The notes under the pieces are model-generated. The model was not told the DNA's origin, did no database searches, and saw only the letters and a list, made by a program, of their open reading frames with translations. Source: Chitinophagaceae bacterium (GTDB taxonomy: Bacteria; Bacteroidota; Bacteroidia; Chitinophagales; Chitinophagaceae). From it: a DNA stretch of 64,000 nucleotides. A program made the translations under genes and the position numbers. Below are positions 30,269 to 43,208 of this stretch, piece by piece. The number at the start of each line of letters is the position of its first letter. Positions within the stretch are counted from its first letter, which is position 1. The stretch is from positions 62,001 through 126,000 of the forward strand of contig SCVJ01000042.1 of the NCBI GenBank assembly GCA_004322425.1. The letters are read 5' to 3'.

Positions 30269-33253
30269 CTAGTTCATTATTTTTTGAACATGCTTGTATT
30301 TGCCATTATCGCTGGTAATACAAATGATATAAATCCCTTTAGCATTTTTAGTTAAGTTAATAACACCATCTTGATAATTTTTTTCTTCACGTTTTATTTC
30401 TTGCCCATTTATATTTAGAAGTTGAATTAAAATCTTTTTGACTTCATATTGGGTTCCTATTTTATATTGTATCAAATTACTTCCAGCAGTTGGAAATACA
30501 TTCGCAATAAATTTTTTATCGTTTAAAACCGGATTAATAATTCCCGTAACCGGATTAAAGTTGGGTGTGCCGAGAAAAGAATAATAAATTCCGTTACCGT
30601 GTGTTCCCACCAACAGTACATTATCAGTTGCACGATATGACAAAGATGAAATGACTGCAAAATTTATTTCCGCTGAACCTTCTCTCTGCCAAACTGGAGA
30701 TCCGCCACCAGCAACTGTAGTGCCTAAATTTTCAACACCAAATAAACCGGCTGATGTGCCAACATAATATTCTGTAACTGGATTATTACTTGCGTCTTTT
30801 TTAACGGTAATCATACAACTGCGAGCAGAAATATAACCCGACGAAATAGTTCCTGCTAAGTTGCCTTCTGCTTGCCTCCAAGTTGGGCTTGCACTTTTTG
30901 CATTATTTGTCCACCAAATATTCGTTACATTATTTAAGCTGCTTCCCGATGTTACACCGTAGTTTGAAACAACTAACATTATCTCGTTATCATTATTTGG
31001 ATTTACTGAAATGTCTTGAATATTTAAGTTGGCTGTATTGGATGGAGAAATATTAACCGGTGCAGAAAGAATAGCGGTATTTCGCGGATCATCCAAACGA
31101 AATACTTTCCCGTCAGTAGTTCCGATATAAAGTACATGACCTGAGTTATAATTTCCACGACTAAATGCAAGTGCACGAATAGCAATATTAGTTCCATTGG
31201 AAACATTTACAGCATTAGAAACGCCGGTCAATTCTGTCCAACCAGATGATGAAACAGTTGAAGCTGCAGTTGTGCGGAAAAGTCTGTTGAAATTTATATA
31301 ATACAAGTCTTCAGTATTATCTGGATTTAATTTGAAGTTGGTAACAAATTCACCAAACTCTGTAGTGGAACCGGTATAAGACGGTGTAAGTCCAGTCGGG
31401 CGAATATCAGTTGTACTAAAAGATGATTGAAGCACTCCTCTTCTTATGGAACCTAATTGGATTCCTGCATATAAATATTGTGTGCTTCCATTTCTTTTTG
31501 ATATTCCTACAGCAACTCCATCGCCACCAACTAAACGACGATGATTATTACTATCCGAAGCAGGTACTCCAACTATTCCACTTTTATCTCTGAACTGAGT
31601 TCCGTTATCTTGAGCACCACCAACGAAATTATTAATTCCCGTTTCGGGATCAATAGCTACATAATAATATTGTAAGGTTTGATAATTGTTCAAATTAGTC
31701 CAAGAAACTGTTGAGCCACTTGCGGTAATGTCATTTGTTACTTGTATGCCACCATCATTTGAACAAATAGCTACATTAGAATTAGATGGATTAAATGCAA
31801 TGTTATGAATGTCGGGATGGCTATTGGCATAAAAAGTCAACGTAGGTAATGTGTTCCCGTAACCACCAATCCAAGATGAACCAGCGGCTGAAGAAAATCC
31901 ATTAGTAGATCGGTAAAGACTTGTTCCTCCTAAAATAACAAAATTGGGATCGTTTGGTTTTACTGCAATCAATAAATCATATCCACCCTGAATAGCAAAT
32001 GGATCTGTAGCCTCGTGATTACCACCTGAAAAATCGGGAAGATTAGCAGATAGATTTGTCCAAGTATTTCCACTCGTCATATCTAGTTTAAACAAATCAG
32101 CTTCCTTGCTAAAGCTTGGGCTTGCATTAGAAAGTCCATTTTGATATAGTGTGTAAAGAATATTTTCATTTGAAGGAGCCAATGCCAATAAAATTCTTCT
32201 TGTATCGTAGTAGTTCGATCCGCTAACAACTTGATATGTGTGAGCATTGCCTCGCCAATCTGCAACTGAATCAACTCCTAAAATAGAACCACCAGCTAAT
32301 CGAGTAAATGAATTCTGATCGCCAGATGTTGATTTCCAAACTCCCCGCAAACTAAAATCCGGAGCGGCTCCTGTGTAGCCAAGATAAACTTTTCCTGTTG
32401 CAGAAATTACAACATCACTTTGTCCATTTACTGCAAACGATGCAGTAGTGCTTCCAAAAACAGTTTGAAAAGTTGTACCACCATCAACCGTACGCATCAA
32501 TCGGCGATGTCCTGCAACATAAAGATTTCCGTTAACCGGGTTGATTGCTAATTTATGTACATAGTCAAAGGGGTGATCAAATCGTTCTGCAATACCGGAG
32601 GCAATTGCAGCGCCATTAATATCTGTAATGTTGTTTAGTGGTAATCGAATCCAAGTGGCTCCGTTGTCGGTTGATTTAAAAATTCCGTGCGCAAAATAAC
32701 CGGCACCAATTGCTTCTGTTGAATTACCAACATATTCTCCGCCACCGGCAAACCAAGTATCTTGTTGTCCAGATCTTGGATCTTGAACAACAGTAGCCAC
32801 ATTATGTATTTCGTTTGAAGGAGAAACTCTTGTCCAATTTGCTCCTCCATCTGTTGTTCTATAAATACCACCACTAATACTTCCCGCAATAATTACTCTG
32901 TTTGTAGTTCCGTTGAAACGCACATCGTATGCTAATGCTCTTGTTCTACCACCAATGTTGTTGGGGCCTGCTGGAAAATAAGTGTTTTGTGAAGCAGTTC
33001 TGTTTACACTATTCGATAAATTACGAATTGGAATTGTTTTTGCAAATTCAATTTCGTGTTCACGCATTCCAATAGGAATTTCTCCCGTTGTTGGATCTTT
33101 AATCATATCGGCATCATATTTCCAACGTAATAAATGATAAGCCGATTGTTTTATTTCTTCTTTATTTACTGAACTATTGTTTTTCAGTAAATAACAAATA
33201 GAGGCAACACCAACAACCAACAAAAAGGCAATTAATATTTTTAATTTCTGCAT
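30269..33253 (-). CDS. BNR/sortilin-like propeller protein with T9SS type A C-terminal sorting domain
   Basis: Repeated RTTDGGANWTRV / KSTDNGATWIRL / RTVDGGTTFQTV BNR (Asp-box) motifs; C-terminal NINGQEIKREEKNYQDGVINLTKNAKGIYIICITSDNGKYKHVQKIMN fits a T9SS type A CTD. Confidence 0.9.
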   Translation of the reverse strand: MQKLKILIAFLLVVGVASICYLLKNNSSVNKEEIKQSAYHLLRWKYDADMIKDPTTGEIPIGMREHEIEFAKTIPIRNLSNSVNRTASQNTYFPAGPNNIGGRTRALAYDVRFNGTTNRVIIAGSISGGIYRTTDGGANWTRVSPSNEIHNVATVVQDPRSGQQDTWFAGGGEYVGNSTEAIGAGYFAHGIFKSTDNGATWIRLPLNNITDINGAAIASGIAERFDHPFDYVHKLAINPVNGNLYVAGHRRLMRTVDGGTTFQTVFGSTTASFAVNGQSDVVISATGKVYLGYTGAAPDFSLRGVWKSTSGDQNSFTRLAGGSILGVDSVADWRGNAHTYQVVSGSNYYDTRRILLALAPSNENILYTLYQNGLSNASPSFSKEADLFKLDMTSGNTWTNLSANLPDFSGGNHEATDPFAIQGGYDLLIAVKPNDPNFVILGGTSLYRSTNGFSSAAGSSWIGGYGNTLPTLTFYANSHPDIHNIAFNPSNSNVAICSNDGGIQVTNDITASGSTVSWTNLNNYQTLQYYYVAIDPETGINNFVGGAQDNGTQFRDKSGIVGVPASDSNNHRRLVGGDGVAVGISKRNGSTQYLYAGIQLGSIRRGVLQSSFSTTDIRPTGLTPSYTGSTTEFGEFVTNFKLNPDNTEDLYYINFNRLFRTTAASTVSSSGWTELTGVSNAVNVSNGTNIAIRALAFSRGNYNSGHVLYIGTTDGKVFRLDDPRNTAILSAPVNISPSNTANLNIQDISVNPNNDNEIMLVVSNYGVTSGSSLNNVTNIWWTNNAKSASPTWRQAEGNLAGTISSGYISARSCMITVKKDASNNPVTEYYVGTSAGLFGVENLGTTVAGGGSPVWQREGSAEINFAVISSLSYRATDNVLLVGTHGNGIYYSFLGTPNFNPVTGIINPVLNDKKFIANVFPTAGSNLIQYKIGTQYEVKKILIQLLNINGQEIKREEKNYQDGVINLTKNAKGIYIICITSDNGKYKHVQKIMN

Positions 33254-33354
33254 ATAAAATTCATGAATTTGTATCGTAAAAACTGATAATAAATATACGG
33301 CTCATTTTTAAATGAACGGAATCTCCGCAACTATTTATTATTTTTACAGCCAAC

Positions 33355-36300
33355 ATGAGTGTACAAGGGTTGTTGGATTTGTATAAAAATTCTCCCCGTC
33401 TTTTTCAATTGACGGACAAGCTTTCTATTGACAGACCTCAAAAAATAAGGGTAGAAAATCTTGCCGGAAGTTCAAAACAGTTTCTTTTTTCAGCAGTTTT
33501 ACAGCAATCAAGGCTCGCTCAATTGAACCATTTAGTTGTGTGTAATGATGCGGAGGAGGCGGCTTATTTTCATAATAATGTGGAGCAACTCACCAATGCG
33601 TTAAATATTTTTTATTTTCCTTCTTCGTTCAAGCATCCAAAAGATTTTACTCGGCTTCACAGTAGTCACGTGATGATGCGAACGGAAGCAATTACAAAAA
33701 TTGCTACACAATTCAAGCAAAACAATTCAGTCAATAAAAAAATTCTAATTACTTACCCCGAGGCGTTAATTGAAAAAGTAGTATTGCCTGATTTGATTTC
33801 ATCCAGTTTAATTTTTATTAAAGTTGGAGATGAATTGAAAGTAGAAAATTTACTGTTGCAGTTATCGAATTATGGATTTGAAAGAACTGATTTTGTTTAT
33901 GAACCCGGACAATTTGCTATTCGAGGTGGCATTCTGGATATTTATTCTTTTGGAAATGAAAAACCATATCGGATTGAATTGTTTGGGAATGATGTGGAGT
34001 CCATAAGAATTGTGGATCCTGAATCGCAAATGAGTGAGCGAAAGCTTTTACAAGTCAGCATTATCCCAAATGTTGAAATAAAATTTTCTGACACAGAAAA
34101 AATTTCACTTATAGAATTTTTTCCGGCCAATACTGTTATTTGGTTGCAAGATGAAGAACTGATATTTGAAAAGATAAAAAAAATCGAACAAACTTTTCGT
34201 GAGTTTAATAAAACAGGAAAAGAGGAACTTGAAGAAAATAAAAGCAATGACGACGAATCTGAACTTCGAATTCATTTGTCGAATAAAGATTTTTGTACTG
34301 GTGAAGAATTGGAAAAACAATTTGCTACTCGGCGTTGCATTTTGTTTGAAAACAATTCGAGTAGAAAAATGAGTTCAAACGAATCTGCTATTTCATTTAC
34401 TATAAAAAATCAGCCAACATTCAATCGCAATTTTGATTTATTGATTAGCGATTTAAAAAACTGGGAAAAGAATGGATTCAGTATTTATTTGTTTGCAGAA
34501 AATCCAAAACAGTTAGAACGATTGTACAACATTTTTGAAGATGTAAAAGCCAACATTCATTTTACTCCCATTGCCACTGCCATTCACGAAGGGTTTATTG
34601 ATGAAGATGTAAAAATAGTTTGCTACACCGATCACCAAATATTTCAACGCTATCATAAATACCGCATCAAACAAGTTTATAATAAAAGCAAAGCACTTAC
34701 TTTACGCATACTTCGTGAATTACATCCCGGCGATTTTGTAACGCATATTGATCATGGTGTTGGTGTTTTCAGTGGGTTGCAAAAATTGGAATCGAATGGA
34801 AGAGTGCAAGAAGCCGTGCGGATTATTTACAAAGACAGTGATGTTCTTTATGTTAATATTAACTCGCTGCACAAGATTGCAAAGTATTCTGGTAAAGAAG
34901 GCACTATTCCAAAAATCAATAAACTAGGAAGCGATGTTTGGAATAAATTAAAAGAAAAAGCAAAAGTAAAAGTTAAAACCATTGCGTTTGATTTAATAAA
35001 ACTTTATGCGCAACGAAAAGCACAAATGGGCTTTGCACATACACCGGACAATTATTTACAAACAGAATTGGAAGCTTCTTTTATCTACGAAGACACTCCG
35101 GATCAAGCCACAGCAACAAGCGATGTAAAAAAAGATATGGAATCCTCATCACCAATGGATCGATTGGTTTGCGGCGATGTAGGATTTGGTAAAACAGAAA
35201 TTGCCATTCGAGCTGCTTTCAAATCTTGTGTTGATGGAAAGCAAGCGGCAATATTAGTTCCCACTACCATTTTGGCATTTCAGCATTATAAAACATTTTC
35301 TGATCGGTTGAAAGATTTTCCGGTTACGATTGATTATATCAACCGATTTAAATCTTCGAAAGAAAAAAAAGAAATACTTCAAAAACTTGAAGCTGGAAAA
35401 ATTGATATCATTATTGGTACACACGGATTACTAAGTAAAGATGTGAAATTTAAAGACCTTGGATTGTTGGTTGTTGACGAAGAACAAAAATTTGGCGTAG
35501 GACATAAGGAAAAAATTAAAACCTTTAAAACAGCAGTTGATTGCTTAACATTAACGGCAACTCCAATTCCAAGAACACTTCAGTTTTCGTTGATGGGGGC
35601 AAGAGATTTGAGTATTATCAATACTGCGCCACCAAATCGGCAGCCCATTCAAACGGAAGTTTCAGTTTTTAATCAGGACTTAATCCGCGAGGCAATTTAT
35701 TATGAAACAGAACGTGGTGGACAAGTTTTTTTTATTCATAATCGTATTCTGGGATTGCCAGAAATAGCAACACTACTGCAAGGACTTTGTCCCGATTTGA
35801 GTATTGGATTAGCGCACGGTCAAATGGAAGGACATCAATTAGAAAAACATATTCTTGATTTTATTGATAAAAAATATGATGTGTTGGTTTGTACTAATAT
35901 TGTTGAAAGTGGCGTAGATATTTCCAATGTCAATACAATTTTTATTCATAATGCGCATCAATTTGGATTAAGCGATTTGCATCAATTGCGCGGTAGAGTG
36001 GGACGCAGTAATAAAAAAGCTTTTTGCTATTTATTGGCACCACCCAAAAGTACTTTGCCAGATGACTCCAGAAAAAGATTACAAACTTTAGAACAACATG
36101 CCGATTTGGGAAGTGGTTTTCAAATTGCCATGCGTGATTTGGATATTCGTGGCGCCGGCAATATGCTGGGTGGTGAGCAGAGTGGTTTTATGACTGAGAT
36201 TGGTTTTGAAACCTATCAAAAAATTCTGGATGAAGCCATTCGTGAATTAAAAAGAACTGAATTTAAAGAGTTATTCAAAGATGAAATTTCTAAACAAGAC

Positions 36301-36783
36301 GATTTTGTATCAGAATGTAGTATTGATACGGATTTGGAAATTTTAATTCCCGATGAATATGTAGAAAGTATTACAGAAAGATTATCGCTGTATCAGCGAT
36401 TAGACAATTGCGAAACGGAGGATATTTTGCAGAATATGGCGAAGGAATTAAAAGATAGGTTTGGAGAATTGCCTACTGCTGTAAGCGATCTTTTTGTAAC
36501 GGTTCGTTGTCGTTGGATAGCTGTAAAGCTGGGATTTGAAAAGTTAGTTTTAAAAGACAATCAGTTGCGTTGTCATTTTATCAATAAGCACGATTCACCA
36601 TTTTTTGAATCAGTCATCTTTAAAAAAATTCTATTGTTTTTGCAAACTGAAACGAATGTTGCTCGTTTAAAACAAAAAGGAAAATTATTTTTGTTGCAAG
36701 TGGAGCCCATCAAAGAGATGGATTCTTTATTACAATTTTTGCAAAAAATGCATCGATTTTGTTTTGAAAAAATAAGCCAATAA
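33355..36783 (+). CDS. mfd: Transcription-repair coupling factor
   Basis: CarD/RID region PGDFVTHIDHGVGVFSGLQ; helicase motifs MDRLVCGDVGFGKTEIAIRAAF, VDEEQKFGVGHKE, LTATPIPRTLQFSLMGARDLS, QLRGRVGRS; C-terminal TRCF domain. Confidence 0.97.
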   Translation: MSVQGLLDLYKNSPRLFQLTDKLSIDRPQKIRVENLAGSSKQFLFSAVLQQSRLAQLNHLVVCNDAEEAAYFHNNVEQLTNALNIFYFPSSFKHPKDFTRLHSSHVMMRTEAITKIATQFKQNNSVNKKILITYPEALIEKVVLPDLISSSLIFIKVGDELKVENLLLQLSNYGFERTDFVYEPGQFAIRGGILDIYSFGNEKPYRIELFGNDVESIRIVDPESQMSERKLLQVSIIPNVEIKFSDTEKISLIEFFPANTVIWLQDEELIFEKIKKIEQTFREFNKTGKEELEENKSNDDESELRIHLSNKDFCTGEELEKQFATRRCILFENNSSRKMSSNESAISFTIKNQPTFNRNFDLLISDLKNWEKNGFSIYLFAENPKQLERLYNIFEDVKANIHFTPIATAIHEGFIDEDVKIVCYTDHQIFQRYHKYRIKQVYNKSKALTLRILRELHPGDFVTHIDHGVGVFSGLQKLESNGRVQEAVRIIYKDSDVLYVNINSLHKIAKYSGKEGTIPKINKLGSDVWNKLKEKAKVKVKTIAFDLIKLYAQRKAQMGFAHTPDNYLQTELEASFIYEDTPDQATATSDVKKDMESSSPMDRLVCGDVGFGKTEIAIRAAFKSCVDGKQAAILVPTTILAFQHYKTFSDRLKDFPVTIDYINRFKSSKEKKEILQKLEAGKIDIIIGTHGLLSKDVKFKDLGLLVVDEEQKFGVGHKEKIKTFKTAVDCLTLTATPIPRTLQFSLMGARDLSIINTAPPNRQPIQTEVSVFNQDLIREAIYYETERGGQVFFIHNRILGLPEIATLLQGLCPDLSIGLAHGQMEGHQLEKHILDFIDKKYDVLVCTNIVESGVDISNVNTIFIHNAHQFGLSDLHQLRGRVGRSNKKAFCYLLAPPKSTLPDDSRKRLQTLEQHADLGSGFQIAMRDLDIRGAGNMLGGEQSGFMTEIGFETYQKILDEAIRELKRTEFKELFKDEISKQDDFVSECSIDTDLEILIPDEYVESITERLSLYQRLDNCETEDILQNMAKELKDRFGELPTAVSDLFVTVRCRWIAVKLGFEKLVLKDNQLRCHFINKHDSPFFESVIFKKILLFLQTETNVARLKQKGKLFLLQVEPIKEMDSLLQFLQKMHRFCFEKISQ

Positions 36784-36786
36784 AAA

Positions 36787-36820
36787 AAGGGGCATTAAGC
36801 CCCTTAAAAATTTTTCTTTT
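36787..36820. terminator. Bidirectional Rho-independent terminator between mfd and the 67-aa ORF
   Basis: Perfect 7-bp stem AAGGGGC/GCCCCTT with loop ATTAA; A-run on the left (T-run on minus strand) and T-rich tract on the right. Confidence 0.75.
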
Positions 36821-36827
36821 TAAAATA

Positions 36828-37031
36828 TTACCAGCCTTGTTTTGCAAAACCAGCCTTTATAGCTGCTAAAGCTTTAGCTTCATTACAAAGTGTGGTAAGT
36901 TTATTTCCTTTACCGTCGTTTCCTTGAGCCATATAAGCTCCTCTTGCCGTTTTTGTAACTACAGCATCTAGCATTGGAACACCTTTTTCTTTAGTTTTTA
37001 CATTGTAAGCCGTTAATTGTGCGTTGCTCAT
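36828..37031 (-). CDS. Small hypothetical protein (67 aa)
   Basis: Complete ORF in an otherwise empty intergenic region, immediately followed by a strong terminator. MSNAQLTAYNVKTKEKGVPMLDAVVTKTARGAYMAQGNDGKGNKLTTLCNEAKALAAIKAGFAKQGW. Confidence 0.7.
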   Translation of the reverse strand: MSNAQLTAYNVKTKEKGVPMLDAVVTKTARGAYMAQGNDGKGNKLTTLCNEAKALAAIKAGFAKQGW

Positions 37032-37159
37032 GGTAGTTGTTTTTGTGTTAGTAATAACTGAAAATAAGCATTTTATGAAAATTAGCCTTAAAAATTAGTA
37101 CAGAAAGTTATAAAAAATGTGCATATTAGCTATAACTAATTTATTTTTAACGACTTAGC

Positions 37160-39157
<1,998 letters not shown>

Positions 39158-39271
39158 TTAATAATTAATAAAAATAAGTGGGACGAAAGTACGAAAAATA
39201 CAGGTGCCAAGAGGCTTTTACGTAATATTTATTTGAGAAAATGGAGAATAAAAAGAGGGTCTAAAAAAGTG

Positions 39272-40675
39272 TCATCTTTTTACAATTTGTGCCGATAAAG
39301 TCGCTTCGGTACAAACCTTATTTCCAACAAAAACAGTTCCCTGCATTTCGCAAATACCACGACGAATAGGGGAAACAAGTTCCATTTTTAACAACATGGT
39401 ATCGCCGGGTTTTACCATATGTTTGAATTTACAATTCTCAATCTTAATAAAGTAAGTATCGTATTTCCCAATAGGGCTTAGATTGATTGCTAATAGTCCA
39501 CCACATTGCGCTAACGCTTCTATTTGTAATACGCCTGGCATTACAGGATTACCAGGGAAATGACCTTGAAAATACCATTCATTGAAAGAAACATTTTTAA
39601 CACCTACAATGTATTTATCATTAAGCTCAATTACTTTGTCCAGCAATAAAAATGGAGCTCGATGGGGTAATATGGCTTCTATTTGCGGCACATCATAAAC
39701 AGGAGGATGGCTGGGATTATAAATGGGAATGTTTTTATTATGTTTTTTCTTTTTGATATACTGTTTTATTTTTTTGGCAAAAGCAACATTGCTGTTATGC
39801 CCAGGCCGGTTGGCAATAATTTGTGCTTTTATGGGATATCCAATTAAAGCAAGATCGCCAATTATATCCAATAATTTGTGCCGAGCTGGTTCATTTGGAA
39901 AATTCAGTTCTACATTATTCAAATAGCCATCACTTTTTACTTCTATTTTTTCTTTTTTAAAAATTTTATGTAAGCGCTTCATCTCTTCTGCATCTACTGC
40001 TTTGTCAACAATTACAATCGCATTATTAATGTCGCCTCCTTTAATTAGATTATCATCCAATAAGGTTTCTAATTCGTGTAAAAAGCAAAACGTTCGACAG
40101 GGTGCAATTTCTTTTTCAAAATCTTGAATAGATTTTAAGCCAGCGTGTTGCGTTCCTAAAACGGGTGAATTAAAATCAATAAGAGTAGTAATGCTGTAAT
40201 TTGTTGCTGGCATCGCCACCATTTCTACGCGCTTTTTGTCATCGATGTAATCAATATTCTCGTCAATACTGTACCAAATTTTTGCTGCATCTTGTTCTAC
40301 AACACCTGCCGATTTTATTAATTCTACAAAGGGAGTTGAGCTTCCATCTATAATGGGTATTTCGGGACCGTTAACTTCAATTAAGCAATTGTCAACACCC
40401 ATACCAACCAGAGCTGCTAAAATATGTTCTACTGTACTTACTTTTCCACCGTTAGCTTCCAAGGTTGTACCACGGCTTGTATCGGTAACTAAATCACAAT
40501 CTGCTTTTATTATCGGCTGATCTGGTAAATCTATTCTCTGAAATTGAATTCCAAATCCTGGACTTGCAGGATTTAATTTCATCTTTACAACAATACCTGT
40601 GTGCAATCCTGTTCCAGAAATGCTTACATCAGAATTAATACTATGCTGTTTATCCGGATTGAAGTTTGAATCCAT
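39272..40675 (-). CDS. lpxC/fabZ: Bifunctional UDP-3-O-acyl-GlcNAc deacetylase/3-hydroxyacyl-ACP dehydratase (LpxC-FabZ fusion)
   Basis: LpxC: GTGLHTGIVVKMKL, TVEHILAALVGMGVDNC, HKLLDIIGDLALIG. FabZ: ILPHRAPFLLLDKV, FNEWYFQGHFPGNPVMPGVLQIEALAQCGG. Start at MDSNFNPDKQ. Confidence 0.95.
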   Translation of the reverse strand: MDSNFNPDKQHSINSDVSISGTGLHTGIVVKMKLNPASPGFGIQFQRIDLPDQPIIKADCDLVTDTSRGTTLEANGGKVSTVEHILAALVGMGVDNCLIEVNGPEIPIIDGSSTPFVELIKSAGVVEQDAAKIWYSIDENIDYIDDKKRVEMVAMPATNYSITTLIDFNSPVLGTQHAGLKSIQDFEKEIAPCRTFCFLHELETLLDDNLIKGGDINNAIVIVDKAVDAEEMKRLHKIFKKEKIEVKSDGYLNNVELNFPNEPARHKLLDIIGDLALIGYPIKAQIIANRPGHNSNVAFAKKIKQYIKKKKHNKNIPIYNPSHPPVYDVPQIEAILPHRAPFLLLDKVIELNDKYIVGVKNVSFNEWYFQGHFPGNPVMPGVLQIEALAQCGGLLAINLSPIGKYDTYFIKIENCKFKHMVKPGDTMLLKMELVSPIRRGICEMQGTVFVGNKVCTEATLSAQIVKR

Positions 40676-40694
40676 GCAAAATTTTTGAGATGGG

Positions 40695-40702
40695 CAAAGA
40701 TA
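40695..40702 (-). promoter_or_regulatory. -7 element TATCTTTG upstream of lpxC/fabZ
   Basis: CAAAGATA on the + strand is TATCTTTG on the minus strand, just upstream of the Met at 40675. It lies inside the 5' extension of the longer listed ORF (to 40705), so supports the shorter start. Confidence 0.5.
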
Positions 40703-40758
40703 CAATTCAGTGTTGAAATGAATAAGGGGGAGTGTTGGATGATTTTAATTCAAATTTA

Positions 40759-41811
40759 TTACTGAACTTTTTCAGCCATTAATTTTTTTACTAACTCTTC
40801 AAGTTCTTGTATTCTCTTTTCCAAATCGGGTAGTTTTCGTTTGATAGCTTGACTTCGAAGTTCAGCAGTGTGTTCGAATGCTGGAGTTCCACTTACTGTT
40901 TTACCAGATTCAATTGATTTAGTAGCGCCACTTTGAGCTGCAATTTTTACACCATCGCCAATTTGAATATGTCCTGCTATACCTACTTGCCCGCCCAACA
41001 TAACATTGTTGCCAATTTTTGTACTGCCACTAATTCCTGATTGCGCTGCAATTGCCGAGTTGTTTCCTATTTCTACATTGTGTGCTACTTGAATTAAGTT
41101 ATCCAACTTCGTTCCTTTTTTAATTCGTGTAGAACCCATCGTTGCTCTGTCAATAGTTGTATTGGCGCCTATTTCAACATCATCTTCAATAACTACATTT
41201 CCTATTTGTGGAATCTTTTTAAAACTTCCATCTGCTTGAGAAGCAAATCCAAATCCATCACTTCCAATTACTGCACCAGCATGAATAATTACATTATTTC
41301 CAATAATACAATTGTGAAAAATTTTAACACCCGGATAAATAATTGCATTATCGCCTACTATCACATTGTTTCCTAAAAAAACTCCTGAATAAATTTTTGT
41401 GTTTTTCCCGAGCTTCACATTTTCGTTGATGCAAGCAAACACACCAATAAAAACGTTGTTACCAATTTGAACTGATGGCGCAACATAAGAGGGTTGTTGA
41501 ACTCCAGATAGCTGATTCGTAAATTGCTCATCGTATTTTTCCAACAATAAACTAAAAGCTAAATAAGCATCGGCAACACGAATTAGTGTTGCTGCAACTG
41601 GTTTTTTTAAATTCAAATGTTGATTTACAATAACAATCGAAGCCTTAGTAGTGTATAAAAATTCTTCGTATTTATCGTTCGCCAAAAAACTGAGTTGCAT
41701 TTGTTCTGCCTCTTCAATTTTCCCAAGGCTATTAACAGTTACTGAAGCATCTCCTTCCACAGTACCTTGAATCAATGCTGCTATTTGTGTTGCTGATAAC
41801 TGCATATTCAT
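40759..41811 (-). CDS. lpxD: UDP-3-O-acylglucosamine N-acyltransferase
   Basis: Hexapeptide repeats; [71 protein letters not shown]. Confidence 0.96.
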   Translation of the reverse strand: MNMQLSATQIAALIQGTVEGDASVTVNSLGKIEEAEQMQLSFLANDKYEEFLYTTKASIVIVNQHLNLKKPVAATLIRVADAYLAFSLLLEKYDEQFTNQLSGVQQPSYVAPSVQIGNNVFIGVFACINENVKLGKNTKIYSGVFLGNNVIVGDNAIIYPGVKIFHNCIIGNNVIIHAGAVIGSDGFGFASQADGSFKKIPQIGNVVIEDDVEIGANTTIDRATMGSTRIKKGTKLDNLIQVAHNVEIGNNSAIAAQSGISGSTKIGNNVMLGGQVGIAGHIQIGDGVKIAAQSGATKSIESGKTVSGTPAFEHTAELRSQAIKRKLPDLEKRIQELEELVKKLMAEKVQ

Positions 41812-41914
41812 ACAAGCAAATGTCTTTTGAAGATTAAATTTGGGTTCGGCTTTCTATTGAAAAATACAGGTTGAATAAATAAATTTTTTTGAGTGAAAAT
41901 GAACTGAAAATTTA

Positions 41915-43132
41915 TTATTTTCTCAAGTAACAAATGTAGTGTTTTTTAACGGTGCTTACTAGTGGTTGCTGAATCAATGCATGATCCACGGTGGAAATAT
42001 CTTTTATGGAATTGTCTTTGTATAAAATATTTATTCTTTCCTCTAGTGGGTTATAGGCAGTGTTGGTTACTTGTCCTGTAAATACAAAATAGCTAGCTTC
42101 TTCTTCAGAAATAGATAGTTGCTTTGCTACTAATTTTTTATTTTCTGCAATTGTAGCAAGTGCTAATGGAATAGATTGAAATTTTACTTTCAATAAGTTG
42201 CGATTAATGAGCATGCTACAGAGTAATGACAATATTTTATCCGAATGAGACATCCAGTTTTTTACTGTACAGATTACATCGGCATCATCCAAATTGCAGA
42301 ATAAATCTATATGTTTTTCTGCCTGCTGATTGGTTTGATAGTGATGTAAAAAAAAGTCGAATGAAGTGGTTGCGGCCGCAATATTTTCTCCCTTTGTAAT
42401 CAACTCTTTTGCCCGTTGAATAATTTTTACCATCATTTCTTCGGCACATAAAACAGTTTTGTGTAAGTACACTTGCCAATACATTAATCTTCGTGCTACT
42501 AAAAATTTTTCTATGGAATAAATTCCTTTTTCTTCAACAACTAATTCACCATTATGTACCGTGAGCATTTTTAAAATTCGATCGTAGCCAATAACTCCTT
42601 CGGATACGCCAGTAAAAAAACTATCGCGTGTGAGATAGTCCATTCTGTCCATATCCAATTGGCCAGAAATTAATTGATGAAGAAATTTTTTGGGATACGT
42701 ATTTGTAAAAATTTCAATGGCAGTTTGTAATTGGCCATCAAATTGCTTGTTTAAAATTTTCATAATGTGCAAGGAAAGAATTTCGTGTTGCACATCTTTT
42801 ATAAGTTCATTTTCCAACGTATGAGAAAATGGTCCGTGTCCCACATCATGCAATAGAATGGCAATTTTTGAACCCAACTCTTCTTCGGGAGTGATGTCAA
42901 TTTTTTTACTTTTCAATTCATTTAATGCGCTGCACATTAAATGGTACGCACCTAAAGAATGATGGAGCCTTGAATGTACAGCACCGGGATAAACTAAATG
43001 TGCGAATGCCATTTGATAGATCCGTCGTAAACGCTGATAATAAGGGTGAGCCACTATTTCCAAAATCAACGGATGATCAATCGTGATAAATCCATAAACA
43101 GGATCGTTAATAATTTTTCTGTACTGTGCCAT
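41915..43132 (-). CDS. HD-domain phosphohydrolase (dGTPase-like)
   Basis: HSRLHHSLGAYHLM; ILLHDVGHGPFSHTLE; QLDMDRMDYLTRDSFFTGV. Confidence 0.88.
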   Translation of the reverse strand: MAQYRKIINDPVYGFITIDHPLILEIVAHPYYQRLRRIYQMAFAHLVYPGAVHSRLHHSLGAYHLMCSALNELKSKKIDITPEEELGSKIAILLHDVGHGPFSHTLENELIKDVQHEILSLHIMKILNKQFDGQLQTAIEIFTNTYPKKFLHQLISGQLDMDRMDYLTRDSFFTGVSEGVIGYDRILKMLTVHNGELVVEEKGIYSIEKFLVARRLMYWQVYLHKTVLCAEEMMVKIIQRAKELITKGENIAAATTSFDFFLHHYQTNQQAEKHIDLFCNLDDADVICTVKNWMSHSDKILSLLCSMLINRNLLKVKFQSIPLALATIAENKKLVAKQLSISEEEASYFVFTGQVTNTAYNPLEERINILYKDNSIKDISTVDHALIQQPLVSTVKKHYICYLRK

Positions 43133-43171
43133 AGCAATGGTTGAAAAGCTTGTTTGTAGGAATCAAGATAG

Positions 43172-43179
43172 CAAAACTA
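43172..43179 (-). promoter_or_regulatory. Candidate -7 element TAGTTTTG for the HD-domain gene
   Basis: CAAAACTA on + strand is TAGTTTTG on minus, matching TAnnTTTG, in the divergent spacer. Confidence 0.35.
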
Positions 43180-43200
43180 CAATTGCAAACTTGAAAAAGC

Positions 43201-43208
43201 TAAATTTG
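43201..43208 (+). promoter_or_regulatory. Candidate -7 element TAAATTTG for porX
   Basis: Matches TAnnTTTG, 20 nt upstream of the ATG at 43229. Confidence 0.4.
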
